This document shows, piece by piece, positions 1-7,048 of a stretch of 17,307 nucleotides of DNA (its first letter is position 1; each line of letters starts with the position of its first letter). Both the position numbers and the translations under genes were made by a program. The DNA is from JBCBJZ01 sp038522635 (GTDB taxonomy: Bacteria > Pseudomonadota > Alphaproteobacteria > Rhizobiales > Hyphomicrobiaceae), in NCBI GenBank assembly GCA_038522635.1, contig JBCBJZ010000074.1, positions 1-17,307 on the forward strand, written 5' to 3'. Below the pieces are notes generated by a model that was not told where the DNA came from, did no database searches, and saw only the letters and a program-made list of their open reading frames with translations.

Positions 1-479
<479 letters not shown>

Positions 480-501
480 AAGAGTTCGATGTCTGGCATT
501 A

Positions 502-526
502 CCGTGAACGAATGATTCGTCCACGG
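502..526 (-). repeat. hairpin in the rrn leader just before 16S
   Basis: The 25-nt inverted repeat has twelve paired positions per arm around a single central base at 514. On the transcript the left arm is CCGTGGACGAAT and the right arm ATTCGTTCACGG, with one G-U pair. A real RNA would open two or three central pairs to form the loop. Its near edge is 23 nt from the mature 16S 5' end, so it may be a processing or folding element of precursor 16S. Confidence 0.6.
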
Positions 527-713
527 CACTCTGCGTAACGGGTGCCTTCACACACTCGTATGCGTCGCCCGCAAGCGGACAACTCACACGGATGGTGATG
601 GCTTGAAACACAGAACTGCCAGAGTATCTGATTGCGATCCCATCGGTCTGGCGACCTCCAGAACCGCGCGCCAGAACTCCGCCGCCTGCGTTTCTCTTTC
701 TATCATATTCAAT

Positions 714-725
714 TGTCAAAGAGCG
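714..725 (-). promoter_or_regulatory. boxA antitermination site of the rRNA leader
   Basis: The minus strand reads CGCTCTTTGACA, differing by one base within the TGCTCTTTAACA boxA core of E. coli and matching the common alphaproteobacterial form GCTCTTTGACA. As RNA, boxA recruits NusB/NusE to keep polymerase from Rho-dependent termination on the untranslated rRNA. Its placement about 235 nt upstream of 16S and the AGAAAGAGAAACG block after it support the call. Confidence 0.8.
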
Positions 726-844
726 ATGGCAACCAAGAGGGTCAGAAGCGCCATTGGCCTCAAGTTTCCCTGAGGATCAGCACAGCCCGACAATGTGGGA
801 GCCGCATTCGCTGCCAGGGCGACCGTGTCGCCGGCATGAGCGGA

Positions 845-874
845 TTGATAGTTGACCCGGCCCCAAACTGTCAA
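845..874 (-). promoter_or_regulatory. probable rRNA operon promoter
   Basis: On the minus strand a perfect TTGACA -35 (874-869) is followed by 18 nt and TATCAA (850-845) as -10. An A/T-rich stretch with a run of seven T (minus strand, about 884-890) lies directly upstream, where an UP element would sit. The region after the -10 is GC-rich, as usual for stringently controlled rrn promoters. A 7-bp inverted repeat (850-856 and 870-876) overlaps the -35 and ends at the -10, so a regulator could bind here, or the symmetry may be chance. No other candidate between here and boxA looked as good. Confidence 0.55.
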
Positions 875-905
875 CTGCCATCTTCAAAAAAACTTCAAGC
901 TTTAC

Positions 906-1230
906 GGGCGCCATAGGCTAAGCATCTGTAATCAAGAGCATTTCCAAGAAGTTGCCGGTGCATAACTTCCTGCCGTGGACCGCTCACGGGGCGTTGGTGG
1001 GCGTTTTCCTGCGCCTCCTTTTCCGTTGTTGGCACGCCGACGGCTGGCGTTCTCCCGCCAGAAGCGAGGCAACCGCTGCATCACGGCGCACGATCGATCC
1101 TTCACGCAGCCCCGATTTGGTCGCGATTCATCGCGACGTTGCAGATCGAATTGCGCTACCACATCCGGTGTCATCAGTTCGGGCAGCGAAATGAGCACGG
1201 GCGTGAACGCCCGCCTCCGGGGGACCTTTC
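906..1230. other. divergent intergenic region between rrn and the M23 peptidase gene
   Basis: About 325 nt without a convincing gene. It should hold the promoter of the peptidase gene, but I cannot point to a good -35/-10 pair on the plus strand. Overlapping open frames of 80-120 codons exist on both strands; they are rich in Arg, Ser and Ala, lack ribosome-binding sites, contradict each other and resemble nothing I know. The one clear structure is the palindrome at 1120-1137. Confidence 0.6.
1120..1137. repeat. 18-bp palindrome upstream of the M23 peptidase gene
   Basis: Arms GTCGCGAT and ATCGCGAC are perfect over 8 bp with a 2-bp centre (TC). It lies about 95 bp before the peptidase start codon. 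It could be a dimeric regulator's operator. CG-rich 8-bp palindromes also occur by chance in such DNA, so this is only a candidate. Confidence 0.35.
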
Positions 1231-3228
1231 ATGGCAGAGCGCCGCCATGCGCCGATCGGCCGATCGCGCGCCCTAGTCCGCAGCGAACGAGGACGTCCGC
1301 TGCCGCAGGTCTATCTTGGCCGGACACGCCGCCCCTTGCCTGACGTCTACCATGGCGACCATGGCGGGCGCAGCGAAGGGCGGTTCAAATGGTTGCTGAG
1401 TACTTGTCTGGCCGCCGGCGTTGGCTCGATCGCGATCATCACCGTCATCTTAGGATCCATGGACAAGCGCCCGCAGTTCGATGGCGCGCTTCCCGACCTC
1501 TCGATCTTTGCCGATGCCGTGCAGCCGATGCCGCGACCGCAGGCAAGCGGGGCTGGCCTCAACTGGGCATCGCCTAAGGTTGATCGGCTGCCGATCGGTG
1601 TGAACGTGGTCTCCGTGCGCCAAACGATCCACGACTCCATGCGCATCCGGCAAGGTGCGCGCGAACTGATCCGCACGAAGCCTTACGCCCGTCTGATCGC
1701 AAACCTCGCGGCTGTTGCGCCCGAAACCAAGCGCCCCATCCCAGCCTTCAACCCGTTTCGCCTGTATGCCGCCAGCCGCAAAGCGCCGACAGCCGATTCA
1801 CGACGCAATGCCAACGTCTCGATTCAAGTCGTCGAGCTGCACGGCGGCATTCTCCCGGTGCACGACGGCCAGGAACTCGACAGCCGCGAAGTAACGTCCC
1901 TGGTGCGCAAAGCGATCACCCCCGAAGAGGCGCCATCGCTGATCCGTGCGGGCTATCAGCCTGCGGGCAGTGATCTGCTGCGCTTGACACCTGACCAGAC
2001 GGCGTTGCGCCGGGCGCAAGAGCCGGTGCCGCCGAACACAACGGTGCTTCGCAAATCGAGCGATGACTTGGGCGATGATGATGATGCCCAGCGCGAGCAG
2101 CGCGCGTTCGTGGTGGAACGCGGTCAACGCCTGTTCGATCTTGTCGTGGCCGCCGGAGGCGCCCAATGGCAGGCGCATCAAATGACGGCGGCTGCGGCGA
2201 AACCGTTGCGCAAGAAGAAGCTCCGGCGCGGCGATCAAGTGATCTTCACGCTGGAACCATCGCTGGCCGACCCGACCAAACTTGAGCCGACCGCGTTCAG
2301 CGTTTACGGCGCGGGCCAGGTGCACAAGGTGACGGTGAGCCGTGATCCCTCAGGCGCGTTCGTTGCGTCAGAGACGCCGATCAACGCAGCGCTGATGCGG
2401 CGCCTGACCCAACCCAAGATCACCGCCAGCAACCTCTACAAGAGCATTTTTTCAGCCGCCCGCACGCAGGAGCTCGATGACGCGCAAGTGTTTCGGATCC
2501 TGCGCATGCACGCGTACGATACGGATTTCCGCCAGCGCACCGCACCCGGCGACTCGCTCGATTTGTTCTTCGATCTCAAGCGCAACGGCGATGCCAATAC
2601 CGCGCTCAACACGCTGCTTTCGGCCGCCATCACCCACCGCGGAAAAACCAAACGCTTCTACCGGTTCCGTCGCGCCAACGGCAGCGTCGATTTCTTCGAC
2701 AAGCGCGGACACAACGCCAAGCGGTTCCTCAACTTGAGGCCCGTGCGCTCCAACCGCGTGCGCCGCACCTCGGGCTTCGGCATGCGTTTGCACCCGGTCC
2801 TTGGAATCCGGCGCATGCACTCCGGCGTCGACTGGGCCGCACCAACCGGCACACCCATCATCGCCGCCGGCAACGGCTACATCGAAGAGATGGGCTGGAA
2901 GAGCGGTGCTGGCAATTACATGCGGTTGCGCCATTCCAACGGTTACAAAACCAGCTACTCGCACATGAGCAAATTCGCGCGGGGTTTGCGAAAAGGCATG
3001 AGCGTTCGCATCGGCCAGCTCATCGGTTATGTGGGTTCAACCGGCCTCTCGACGGGGCCGCACCTGCACTTTGAGGTGCTGGTGAACAATCGCCCCGTTG
3101 ACCCGCGCCGGGTGCGTGTGCCGCGCGAGGTGCGTCTGCGAGGGCGTGATCTGGCCGCGTTCCAAAAGGAACGCCAACGCATCGATGAATTGATGCAGCG
3201 CACGCCCGTGAAAACGACGCACCGGTGA
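1231..3228 (+). CDS. membrane-anchored M23 peptidoglycan endopeptidase (MepM/Csd3-like)
   Basis: The predicted 665-residue protein has a basic N-terminal segment of about 54 residues, one membrane helix (about 55-76, an anchor rather than a cleaved signal), and a long linker. A LysM/OapA-like segment follows (about 294-345, beginning VVERGQRLFDLVV), then a Csd3-type second domain (about 397-515, with NLYKSIFSAA). The M23 domain starts near 520 and carries the full LytM zinc set: H530 and D534 in HSGVD, H578 in SYSHMS, and H611/H613 in HLHFEV. Known relatives cut D,D- or L,D-crosslinks in periplasmic murein to allow growth or shape change. All catalytic residues are present, so it should be active. 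The ATG at 1231 has only a weak GGGGGA upstream. The gene stands alone, divergent from rrn. The N-terminal segment has a loose internal repeat (LPQVYLG, then LPDVYHG). Confidence 0.9.
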   Translation: MAERRHAPIGRSRALVRSERGRPLPQVYLGRTRRPLPDVYHGDHGGRSEGRFKWLLSTCLAAGVGSIAIITVILGSMDKRPQFDGALPDLSIFADAVQPMPRPQASGAGLNWASPKVDRLPIGVNVVSVRQTIHDSMRIRQGARELIRTKPYARLIANLAAVAPETKRPIPAFNPFRLYAASRKAPTADSRRNANVSIQVVELHGGILPVHDGQELDSREVTSLVRKAITPEEAPSLIRAGYQPAGSDLLRLTPDQTALRRAQEPVPPNTTVLRKSSDDLGDDDDAQREQRAFVVERGQRLFDLVVAAGGAQWQAHQMTAAAAKPLRKKKLRRGDQVIFTLEPSLADPTKLEPTAFSVYGAGQVHKVTVSRDPSGAFVASETPINAALMRRLTQPKITASNLYKSIFSAARTQELDDAQVFRILRMHAYDTDFRQRTAPGDSLDLFFDLKRNGDANTALNTLLSAAITHRGKTKRFYRFRRANGSVDFFDKRGHNAKRFLNLRPVRSNRVRRTSGFGMRLHPVLGIRRMHSGVDWAAPTGTPIIAAGNGYIEEMGWKSGAGNYMRLRHSNGYKTSYSHMSKFARGLRKGMSVRIGQLIGYVGSTGLSTGPHLHFEVLVNNRPVDPRRVRVPREVRLRGRDLAAFQKERQRIDELMQRTPVKTTHR

Positions 3229-3241
3229 GCGGTGATCGTTA

Positions 3242-3269
3242 AGCGGTGATGGGAGCGGGTTACACCGCT
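3242..3269. terminator. possible hairpin between convergent genes
   Basis: AGCGGTG (3242-3248) can pair with CACCGCT (3263-3269) across a 14-nt loop. Another AGCGGTG copy overlaps the peptidase stop codon (3228-3234) and could pair alternatively. The position between two convergent stop codons fits a terminator, but no T-run follows on either strand. Confidence 0.25.
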
Positions 3270-3282
3270 GTGACCGTCGCTG

Positions 3283-4053
3283 CTACCAGGGGATCGTTGT
3301 CCCGTCGTAGGCCCTGAACGACCCGGTGTCGGCGGGCGTCGCGCTACCGATCACGCGCAACATCTTGCCTGCAGCCTCGTGCGGCGTCATGCGCTCGCGC
3401 GTCCCGGCAAACGGGTCGGAAAGCGCGCTCACCACGGTCCCTGGATGCAGTGCCAGCACGGTGCTCTGGCGGTGCGTTCGCGCCAGTTCGATGCTGGCAG
3501 CCTTCAACAGCATATTGAGCGCCGCCTTCGAGGCGCGATAGGCGTACCATCCGCCCAGCCGGTTATCGCCGATGCTGCCCACGCGCGCCGAGAGCTTGGC
3601 GAACACGCAGGGCTCATCGCGCGGCAGCAAGGCTGCGAAATGCTTCAGCAAAAGCGCCGGCCCCGTCGCGTTTACGGCAAAGCTGCGCGCCATGTGATCA
3701 GGGTCGATCGCGCGCAAGGCCTTTTCGGGCTGCACGTCGCCGTCGTGGAGCATACCGGTCGCATCGATGATCAGGTGGAACGGTGCGTGGTCGGCGAGCG
3801 CCTGCGCACATGTTGCGATGCTGGCTTGCGCGGTCAGATCCAACGGGGGCGTGCCGCTGCGGGACAGGCCTGTGACGCCGGCGCAGGCTTCGTCAGCCTC
3901 AAGATGGGTCACGAACGCGGCCCCGATGGCCCCACTGGCACCGCATACAAGAGCGCGAAAACCGAGCCCCAAGCCGCCTGGCCGCGCGAGCGACGCTTGC
4001 GCGCCAGGGGCGTTTGCGGACGGGCTCGCGTCATCGCGCGTACCACCGCTCAT
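3283..4053 (-). CDS. short-chain dehydrogenase/reductase, C-factor-like
   Basis: Starting at the ATG at 4053, the 256-residue protein has a Rossmann nucleotide-binding turn GASGAIG (residues 38-44), an NATGP segment, and the SDR catalytic residues S160, Y172 and K176 (the last two in YRASK). The stretch from SARVGSIGDN to YAYRASKAALN resembles the C-factor/sniffer branch of classical SDRs, NAD(P)H-dependent carbonyl reductases of mostly unknown substrate. The frame is open for 75 codons further upstream, but that stretch is Arg-rich and lies inside the oxidoreductase gene. The chosen start overlaps that gene's stop as ATGA (4053-4050), so the two are probably translationally coupled. A flexible, Ala/Ser/Pro-rich leader of about 30 residues precedes the fold. 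The substrate cannot be told from sequence. Confidence 0.85.
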   Translation of the reverse strand: MSGGTRDDASPSANAPGAQASLARPGGLGLGFRALVCGASGAIGAAFVTHLEADEACAGVTGLSRSGTPPLDLTAQASIATCAQALADHAPFHLIIDATGMLHDGDVQPEKALRAIDPDHMARSFAVNATGPALLLKHFAALLPRDEPCVFAKLSARVGSIGDNRLGGWYAYRASKAALNMLLKAASIELARTHRQSTVLALHPGTVVSALSDPFAGTRERMTPHEAAGKMLRVIGSATPADTGSFRAYDGTTIPW

Positions 4054-5219
4054 GCGGAGGGGCTCGCAAGCTGAAGGCGCAGTGACGGCTGAAGCCCCGC
4101 CTGGTCCGCGATGGCACAGGCGCACGCGTAACCGCTCGCGAAGGCAGCTTGCAAACCGGGGCCCACACACCAGTCCCCGCACGCATAGAGCCCGGGGACT
4201 GAGGGCACGGCGGCGTAGCCTTGGGGAGCGACCTTGCGTTGCGCTTCGCTGACCGGCGTGGCGGCGCTGTAGCGCCAACGGTGGCCCTCAAGATGCGTGA
4301 CGCTAAGGCCCTCGACAGCTGGAAACGCGCCCCGTAACGCACCCAAAAGTTCTGCCGCAATCTCGTCTTTGCTGTGATCGAGATGCGCGCGGCTCCACGC
4401 GAGATCGGCATGGAGCACCCAGACATCGCCTGGTGGCTCATGGCCGCTCCCCGCACGCCCCGGCTTGGCGCTGTTGCGCACCATCAAAGCGAGATTGGGC
4501 GCCGGGTTCGCCCGCACATCTTCGACACCCTCAAGACGGCCATCGAAGGCGATCATGGCCACCATGCAGGGTGTCATCGCGATGGCGCTCAGCGCCGCCG
4601 CCTTGTCGCCGTCGACGCCACAGGTTGCCCAAAGTGCACCGGCCTGCGCGGCAGGGATCGCGACCACCACATGCGCGAACGGCCCGTAGCTCTGGTCCGC
4701 ATTGTCCCGTAACGTGAAGCCGGTAGGTGCCGAGGCGATCGCCGCGATCTCCACCGCAGTGTTGACCTCAAAGCCGTGCACAAACGGGCGGACGAACGAG
4801 CTCATGCCTGGCATGCCGACGACCTTTTGCGAGGCCTCCGCCGGCGCACTGCCCGACGCTTGGCCCGACGCTGACTCTGACGCTGAACCTGACGCCTCCC
4901 AACGCGCAGCGGCGCCGAGAGTCTCAAGATCGACCAGCATCGCCGCCCAGGCCTCGCCTGCCCCGCCTTCGACCTCCGGCAGATCCCACCTCACGTCCGC
5001 AAAGACCGCCCCGTGGTCGGCGGTAAACCCTTCCCGACGCCGCGTTGCCATGCGCCCGCCAAGCCCGCGCGACTTCTCAAAGGTGTGCACGTGGAAGCCT
5101 TGCCGCTGCAGCACGTTGGCGCATGTGAGCCCACTCAGCCCAGCGCCGATCACCGCGACCCGATCCCCTGAAGCGACCGCATCACGTTTGCTGTCGTCGG
5201 CCGTGTGTGGCTCTTTCAT
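4050..5219 (-). CDS. NAD(P)/FAD-dependent oxidoreductase, COG3380/renalase-like
   Basis: The 389-residue protein opens with a dinucleotide-binding motif, VAVIGAGLSGL (G25, G27, G30), the acidic residue E48 ending the second strand, and the RGLGGRMATRR segment typical of amine-oxidase-like flavoproteins. A C-terminal FAD-contact motif, PGLYACGDWCVGPGLQAAF, shows that the flavin site is complete. The overall pattern is that of the bacterial COG3380 group related to renalase. Renalase-type enzymes oxidise aberrant dihydro forms of nicotinamide cofactors, but whether this protein does so is inference. It carries an Ala/Ser/Gly-rich insert at about residues 105-128, encoded by a 12-bp tandem repeat. 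It starts 33 nt after the retropepsin-like gene and overlaps the SDR by 4 nt, so co-transcription is very likely. Confidence 0.85.
   Translation of the reverse strand: MKEPHTADDSKRDAVASGDRVAVIGAGLSGLTCANVLQRQGFHVHTFEKSRGLGGRMATRRREGFTADHGAVFADVRWDLPEVEGGAGEAWAAMLVDLETLGAAARWEASGSASESASGQASGSAPAEASQKVVGMPGMSSFVRPFVHGFEVNTAVEIAAIASAPTGFTLRDNADQSYGPFAHVVVAIPAAQAGALWATCGVDGDKAAALSAIAMTPCMVAMIAFDGRLEGVEDVRANPAPNLALMVRNSAKPGRAGSGHEPPGDVWVLHADLAWSRAHLDHSKDEIAAELLGALRGAFPAVEGLSVTHLEGHRWRYSAATPVSEAQRKVAPQGYAAVPSVPGLYACGDWCVGPGLQAAFASGYACACAIADQAGLQPSLRLQLASPSA
4851..4898 (-). repeat. degenerate 12-bp tandem repeat inside the flavoprotein gene
   Basis: Four 12-bp units on the plus strand: GCCCGACGCTTG, GCCCGACGCTGA, CTCTGACGCTGA and ACCTGACGCCTC. 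In the coding frame they give an Ala/Ser/Gly/Glu-rich loop (for example SGSASESASGQASGSA). Because the unit is a multiple of three, copy-number change would alter loop length without breaking the frame. Confidence 0.7.
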
Positions 5220-5252
5220 CGCTCACCCATCATCCGTCTTGACGCACCTCAG

Positions 5253-5747
5253 CTAGCTAACACCGGACCGCGCCGCCCTCTTGGCGGTGGCTTCATCCAC
5301 CACAGCCGCCATCGACCGCCCCGCCAGATACGATCGCCCCGGCGCAACCAAAAAGCGATGGCGCACGGCCGTTCGGCCCAACAGCATACGAAAACCCATG
5401 GTGTCGCGATCGCTTAACGACAATTCGATCGGCCAAGCGTGCGCTCCCAATTCGATCGTTACGCGAACGACGAAGCGCTCCTGCGTATGCCCGCCAGAAT
5501 CGGTGATCGCGCGCCGCTCCACCAGCGGGGCGACACACGACACCCGCCGGCTCTCATCATGCTGATCGGGCTGAATATGGAAGGCGACGTGATCGCGCCC
5601 GTCGATCTGCTTGAGTTCGGGGTCAAGCGCATGGATGGCCGACGTCCGCGCGCCGGTGTCAACTTTCGCTTTGACGAGGCAGGCATCGAACGTGGGGAAC
5701 ATGATCCACTCACGCCATCCAACCAGGCCTTGTTGTTCAAGCCTCAT
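5253..5747 (-). CDS. RimK-associated retropepsin-like protein ('ATP-dependent zinc protease' family)
   Basis: The 164-residue product contains GLVGWREWI near the N-terminus and VKAKVDTGARTSAIHA at about 25-40. D30-T-G-A is a retropepsin-type aspartic protease signature and the combination is the hallmark of the family labelled 'putative ATP-dependent zinc protease' (COG4067/PF05618). Members are often encoded beside rimK, an ATP-grasp ligase that adds glutamates to ribosomal protein S6. No rimK is present in this window, so a link to RimK is only family knowledge. Length is normal and the later conserved stretch DRDTMGFRMLLGR is intact. A strong Shine-Dalgarno (AGGAGGG, 5760-5754) sits 6 nt before the ATG and fixes the start. 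The 130-nt gap from fghA contains a weak 6-bp hairpin (5831-5852). Confidence 0.85.
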   Translation of the reverse strand: MRLEQQGLVGWREWIMFPTFDACLVKAKVDTGARTSAIHALDPELKQIDGRDHVAFHIQPDQHDESRRVSCVAPLVERRAITDSGGHTQERFVVRVTIELGAHAWPIELSLSDRDTMGFRMLLGRTAVRHRFLVAPGRSYLAGRSMAAVVDEATAKRAARSGVS

Positions 5748-5877
5748 CGCGCGCCCTCCTCAAGGCTCGCCGAAACCAGCCGTGCTCCTCACGCAGCCCG
5801 CGCGCCCTTCCGCAGGCGCCCGCCAGCCTAAACGCTCCCCAATCCAAGCGTTCCATGCGCCATGCAAGCGACGTGGT

Positions 5878-6720
5878 TCAGCGCAGCGCTGCGGCATGAT
5901 GCGCGATGTGTTCACCCATGAACGTGGCGATGAAGAAGTAGCTGTGATCATAGCCCGGCTGCATGCGCAGGGTCAGCGGATGGTCGTGCCGCGCGCACGC
6001 TTCACGCAGCAATTCAGGCCGCAGCTGCTCTTCCAGGAAGGTATCCGCATCGCCCTGGTCCACCAGCAGCGGCAAGCGCTCCGGCGCGTTGGCGATCAGC
6101 GCGACCGTGTCATGCGCATGCCAAGCTTCACGATCATCGCCCAGATAGCCGCCGAGCGCCTTATGCCCCCACGGCACCTGCGATGGCGCGACGATCGGTG
6201 CAAACGCTGACACCGAACGATAGCGGCCCGGATTTTTAAGCGCGATCGTCAGCGCCCCATGGCCGCCCATCGAGTGGCCGCTGATCGCCTGGCGTCCGGC
6301 ATGGACAGGGAACTCGCTCGCGATCAGGCTCGGTAGTTCTTCGGTGACATAGGCATACATCTGGTAGTGGCGCGCCCAGGGTTCCTGCGTGGCGTTGACG
6401 TAGAAGCCGGCGGCCAGACCGAAATCGTAGGCGCCATCCCCATCATCGGGCACGCCTTCGCCGCGGGGACTCGTATCGGGCGCGACGATCGCCAAACCGT
6501 GCGCGCTCGCGTGCTGCTGCGCGCCGGCCTTCTGGACGAAGTTCTCATCGGTGCAGGTGAGCCCGGAGAGCCATGTCAGCACCGGCACAGGGCCATCGGC
6601 GGTCTGCGGCGGCAGATAGATCGCAAACGTCATCGTACAACCGCACGCTTTCGACTCGTGGCTGTAGCGAAGCTGCCGGCCCCCGAACGACTTCACATCT
6701 GAAAGCAGGGTCAACGGCAT
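5878..6720 (-). CDS. fghA: S-formylglutathione hydrolase
   Basis: The 280-residue alpha/beta hydrolase shows the family blocks in order: LTWLSGLTCTDENF, APDTSPRG, DDGDGAYDFGLAAGFYV, the nucleophile elbow GHSMGGHGA (S150), DQGDADTFL (catalytic Asp most likely D224) and GYDHSYFFI (H259). Human esterase D and bacterial FrmB/FghA share this arrangement and length. The enzyme hydrolyses S-formylglutathione to formate and glutathione, the second step of glutathione-dependent formaldehyde detoxification in the cytoplasm. Its usual partner, the class III alcohol dehydrogenase, is not within the window. An AGGA (6730-6727) lies 6 nt before the ATG. It appears to be the first gene of the minus-strand cluster, but I could not find a convincing promoter for it in 6721-7048. 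Confidence 0.96.
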   Translation of the reverse strand: MPLTLLSDVKSFGGRQLRYSHESKACGCTMTFAIYLPPQTADGPVPVLTWLSGLTCTDENFVQKAGAQQHASAHGLAIVAPDTSPRGEGVPDDGDGAYDFGLAAGFYVNATQEPWARHYQMYAYVTEELPSLIASEFPVHAGRQAISGHSMGGHGALTIALKNPGRYRSVSAFAPIVAPSQVPWGHKALGGYLGDDREAWHAHDTVALIANAPERLPLLVDQGDADTFLEEQLRPELLREACARHDHPLTLRMQPGYDHSYFFIATFMGEHIAHHAAALR

Positions 6721-6802
6721 GGACAGTCCTCGATGGCGATGGTGGTTGAGACGCGAACGCGAGAACTGACGCGAAACGCGTGGTCAGACGTTCGTGTTGT
6801 GT

Positions 6803-6831
6803 CGGTCTACCACGGCCGGTCTACCACGGCC
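6803..6831. repeat. 14-bp perfect tandem duplication
   Basis: CGGTCTACCACGGC occurs at 6803-6816 and again at 6817-6830, with the match continuing one base to 6831. Two sites 14 bp apart are not on exactly the same helical face. It may be an operator pair or a recent slippage duplication. Confidence 0.6.
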
Positions 6832-6961
6832 TGTCGACCAACGTCACCGCCCCCGCGAGGGCTTGGCAGCACGAACGCACACCGCAAAGGCAAAGCGAGC
6901 CTCGTAGCGCGCCATGTTGACCAACCAGACGGCATCCACGTTTCAGCGCAGGTCCTCATTC

Positions 6962-6991
6962 TTTACGGCCCGTGCGCACTGTGCCTAGATA
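6962..6991 (+). promoter_or_regulatory. weak candidate promoter of the ABC importer operon
   Basis: TTTACG (6962-6967), an 18-nt spacer and TAGATA (6986-6991) lie about 58 nt before the binding-protein start. The -10 matches consensus at four of six positions and the -35 at three of six. The position is sensible but the match is modest. Confidence 0.25.
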
Positions 6992-7048
6992 CGGGTATCG
7001 GCTCACCAAGCACCCCTCACAGCCGAAGACGAACCAGGAGATCACCTT

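Larger units (their letters stand above)
480..840 (-). other. rRNA operon leader, transcribed and removed during processing
   Basis: This is about 360 nt between the probable rrn promoter and mature 16S. It contains boxA at 725-714 followed by the alphaproteobacterial leader segment AGAAAGAGAAACG (702-690 on minus), and a strong local hairpin at 502-526 just before the 16S start. Short open frames cross it on both strands, but none has a Shine-Dalgarno or a recognisable product, so I treat it as non-coding. The exact transcript start is inferred from the promoter call. Confidence 0.8.
6721..7048. other. divergent intergenic region between fghA and the ABC importer operon
   Basis: This 328-nt region should hold promoters for both directions. 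It contains a perfect 14-bp tandem duplication (6803-6831) and a weak plus-strand promoter candidate (6962-6991). A TTGACC at 6917-6922 has no -10 partner. One open frame of 182 codons starts here, but most of it runs out of frame through the binding-protein gene. I see no small gene or structured RNA. Confidence 0.6.

Noticed and set aside
932..1198. Small open frames on both strands between rrn and the peptidase gene
   Set aside because: They are mutually overlapping, Arg/Ser-rich, without ribosome-binding sites or family resemblance, as expected for GC-rich non-coding DNA.
2452..2964. Long antisense frames within the M23, ABC and sugar transferase genes (for example 170 codons here, 261 codons at 10414-11199)
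   Set aside because: They mirror confidently identified genes; long antisense frames are common in GC-rich coding DNA.
4054..4278. Upstream extension of the SDR gene (75 extra codons)
   Set aside because: It is Arg-rich and out of frame within the flavoprotein gene; the ATGA overlap at 4050-4053 explains the start better.
6917..6922. TTGACC as -35 of the importer promoter
   Set aside because: No hexamer resembling a -10 lies 16-19 nt downstream.
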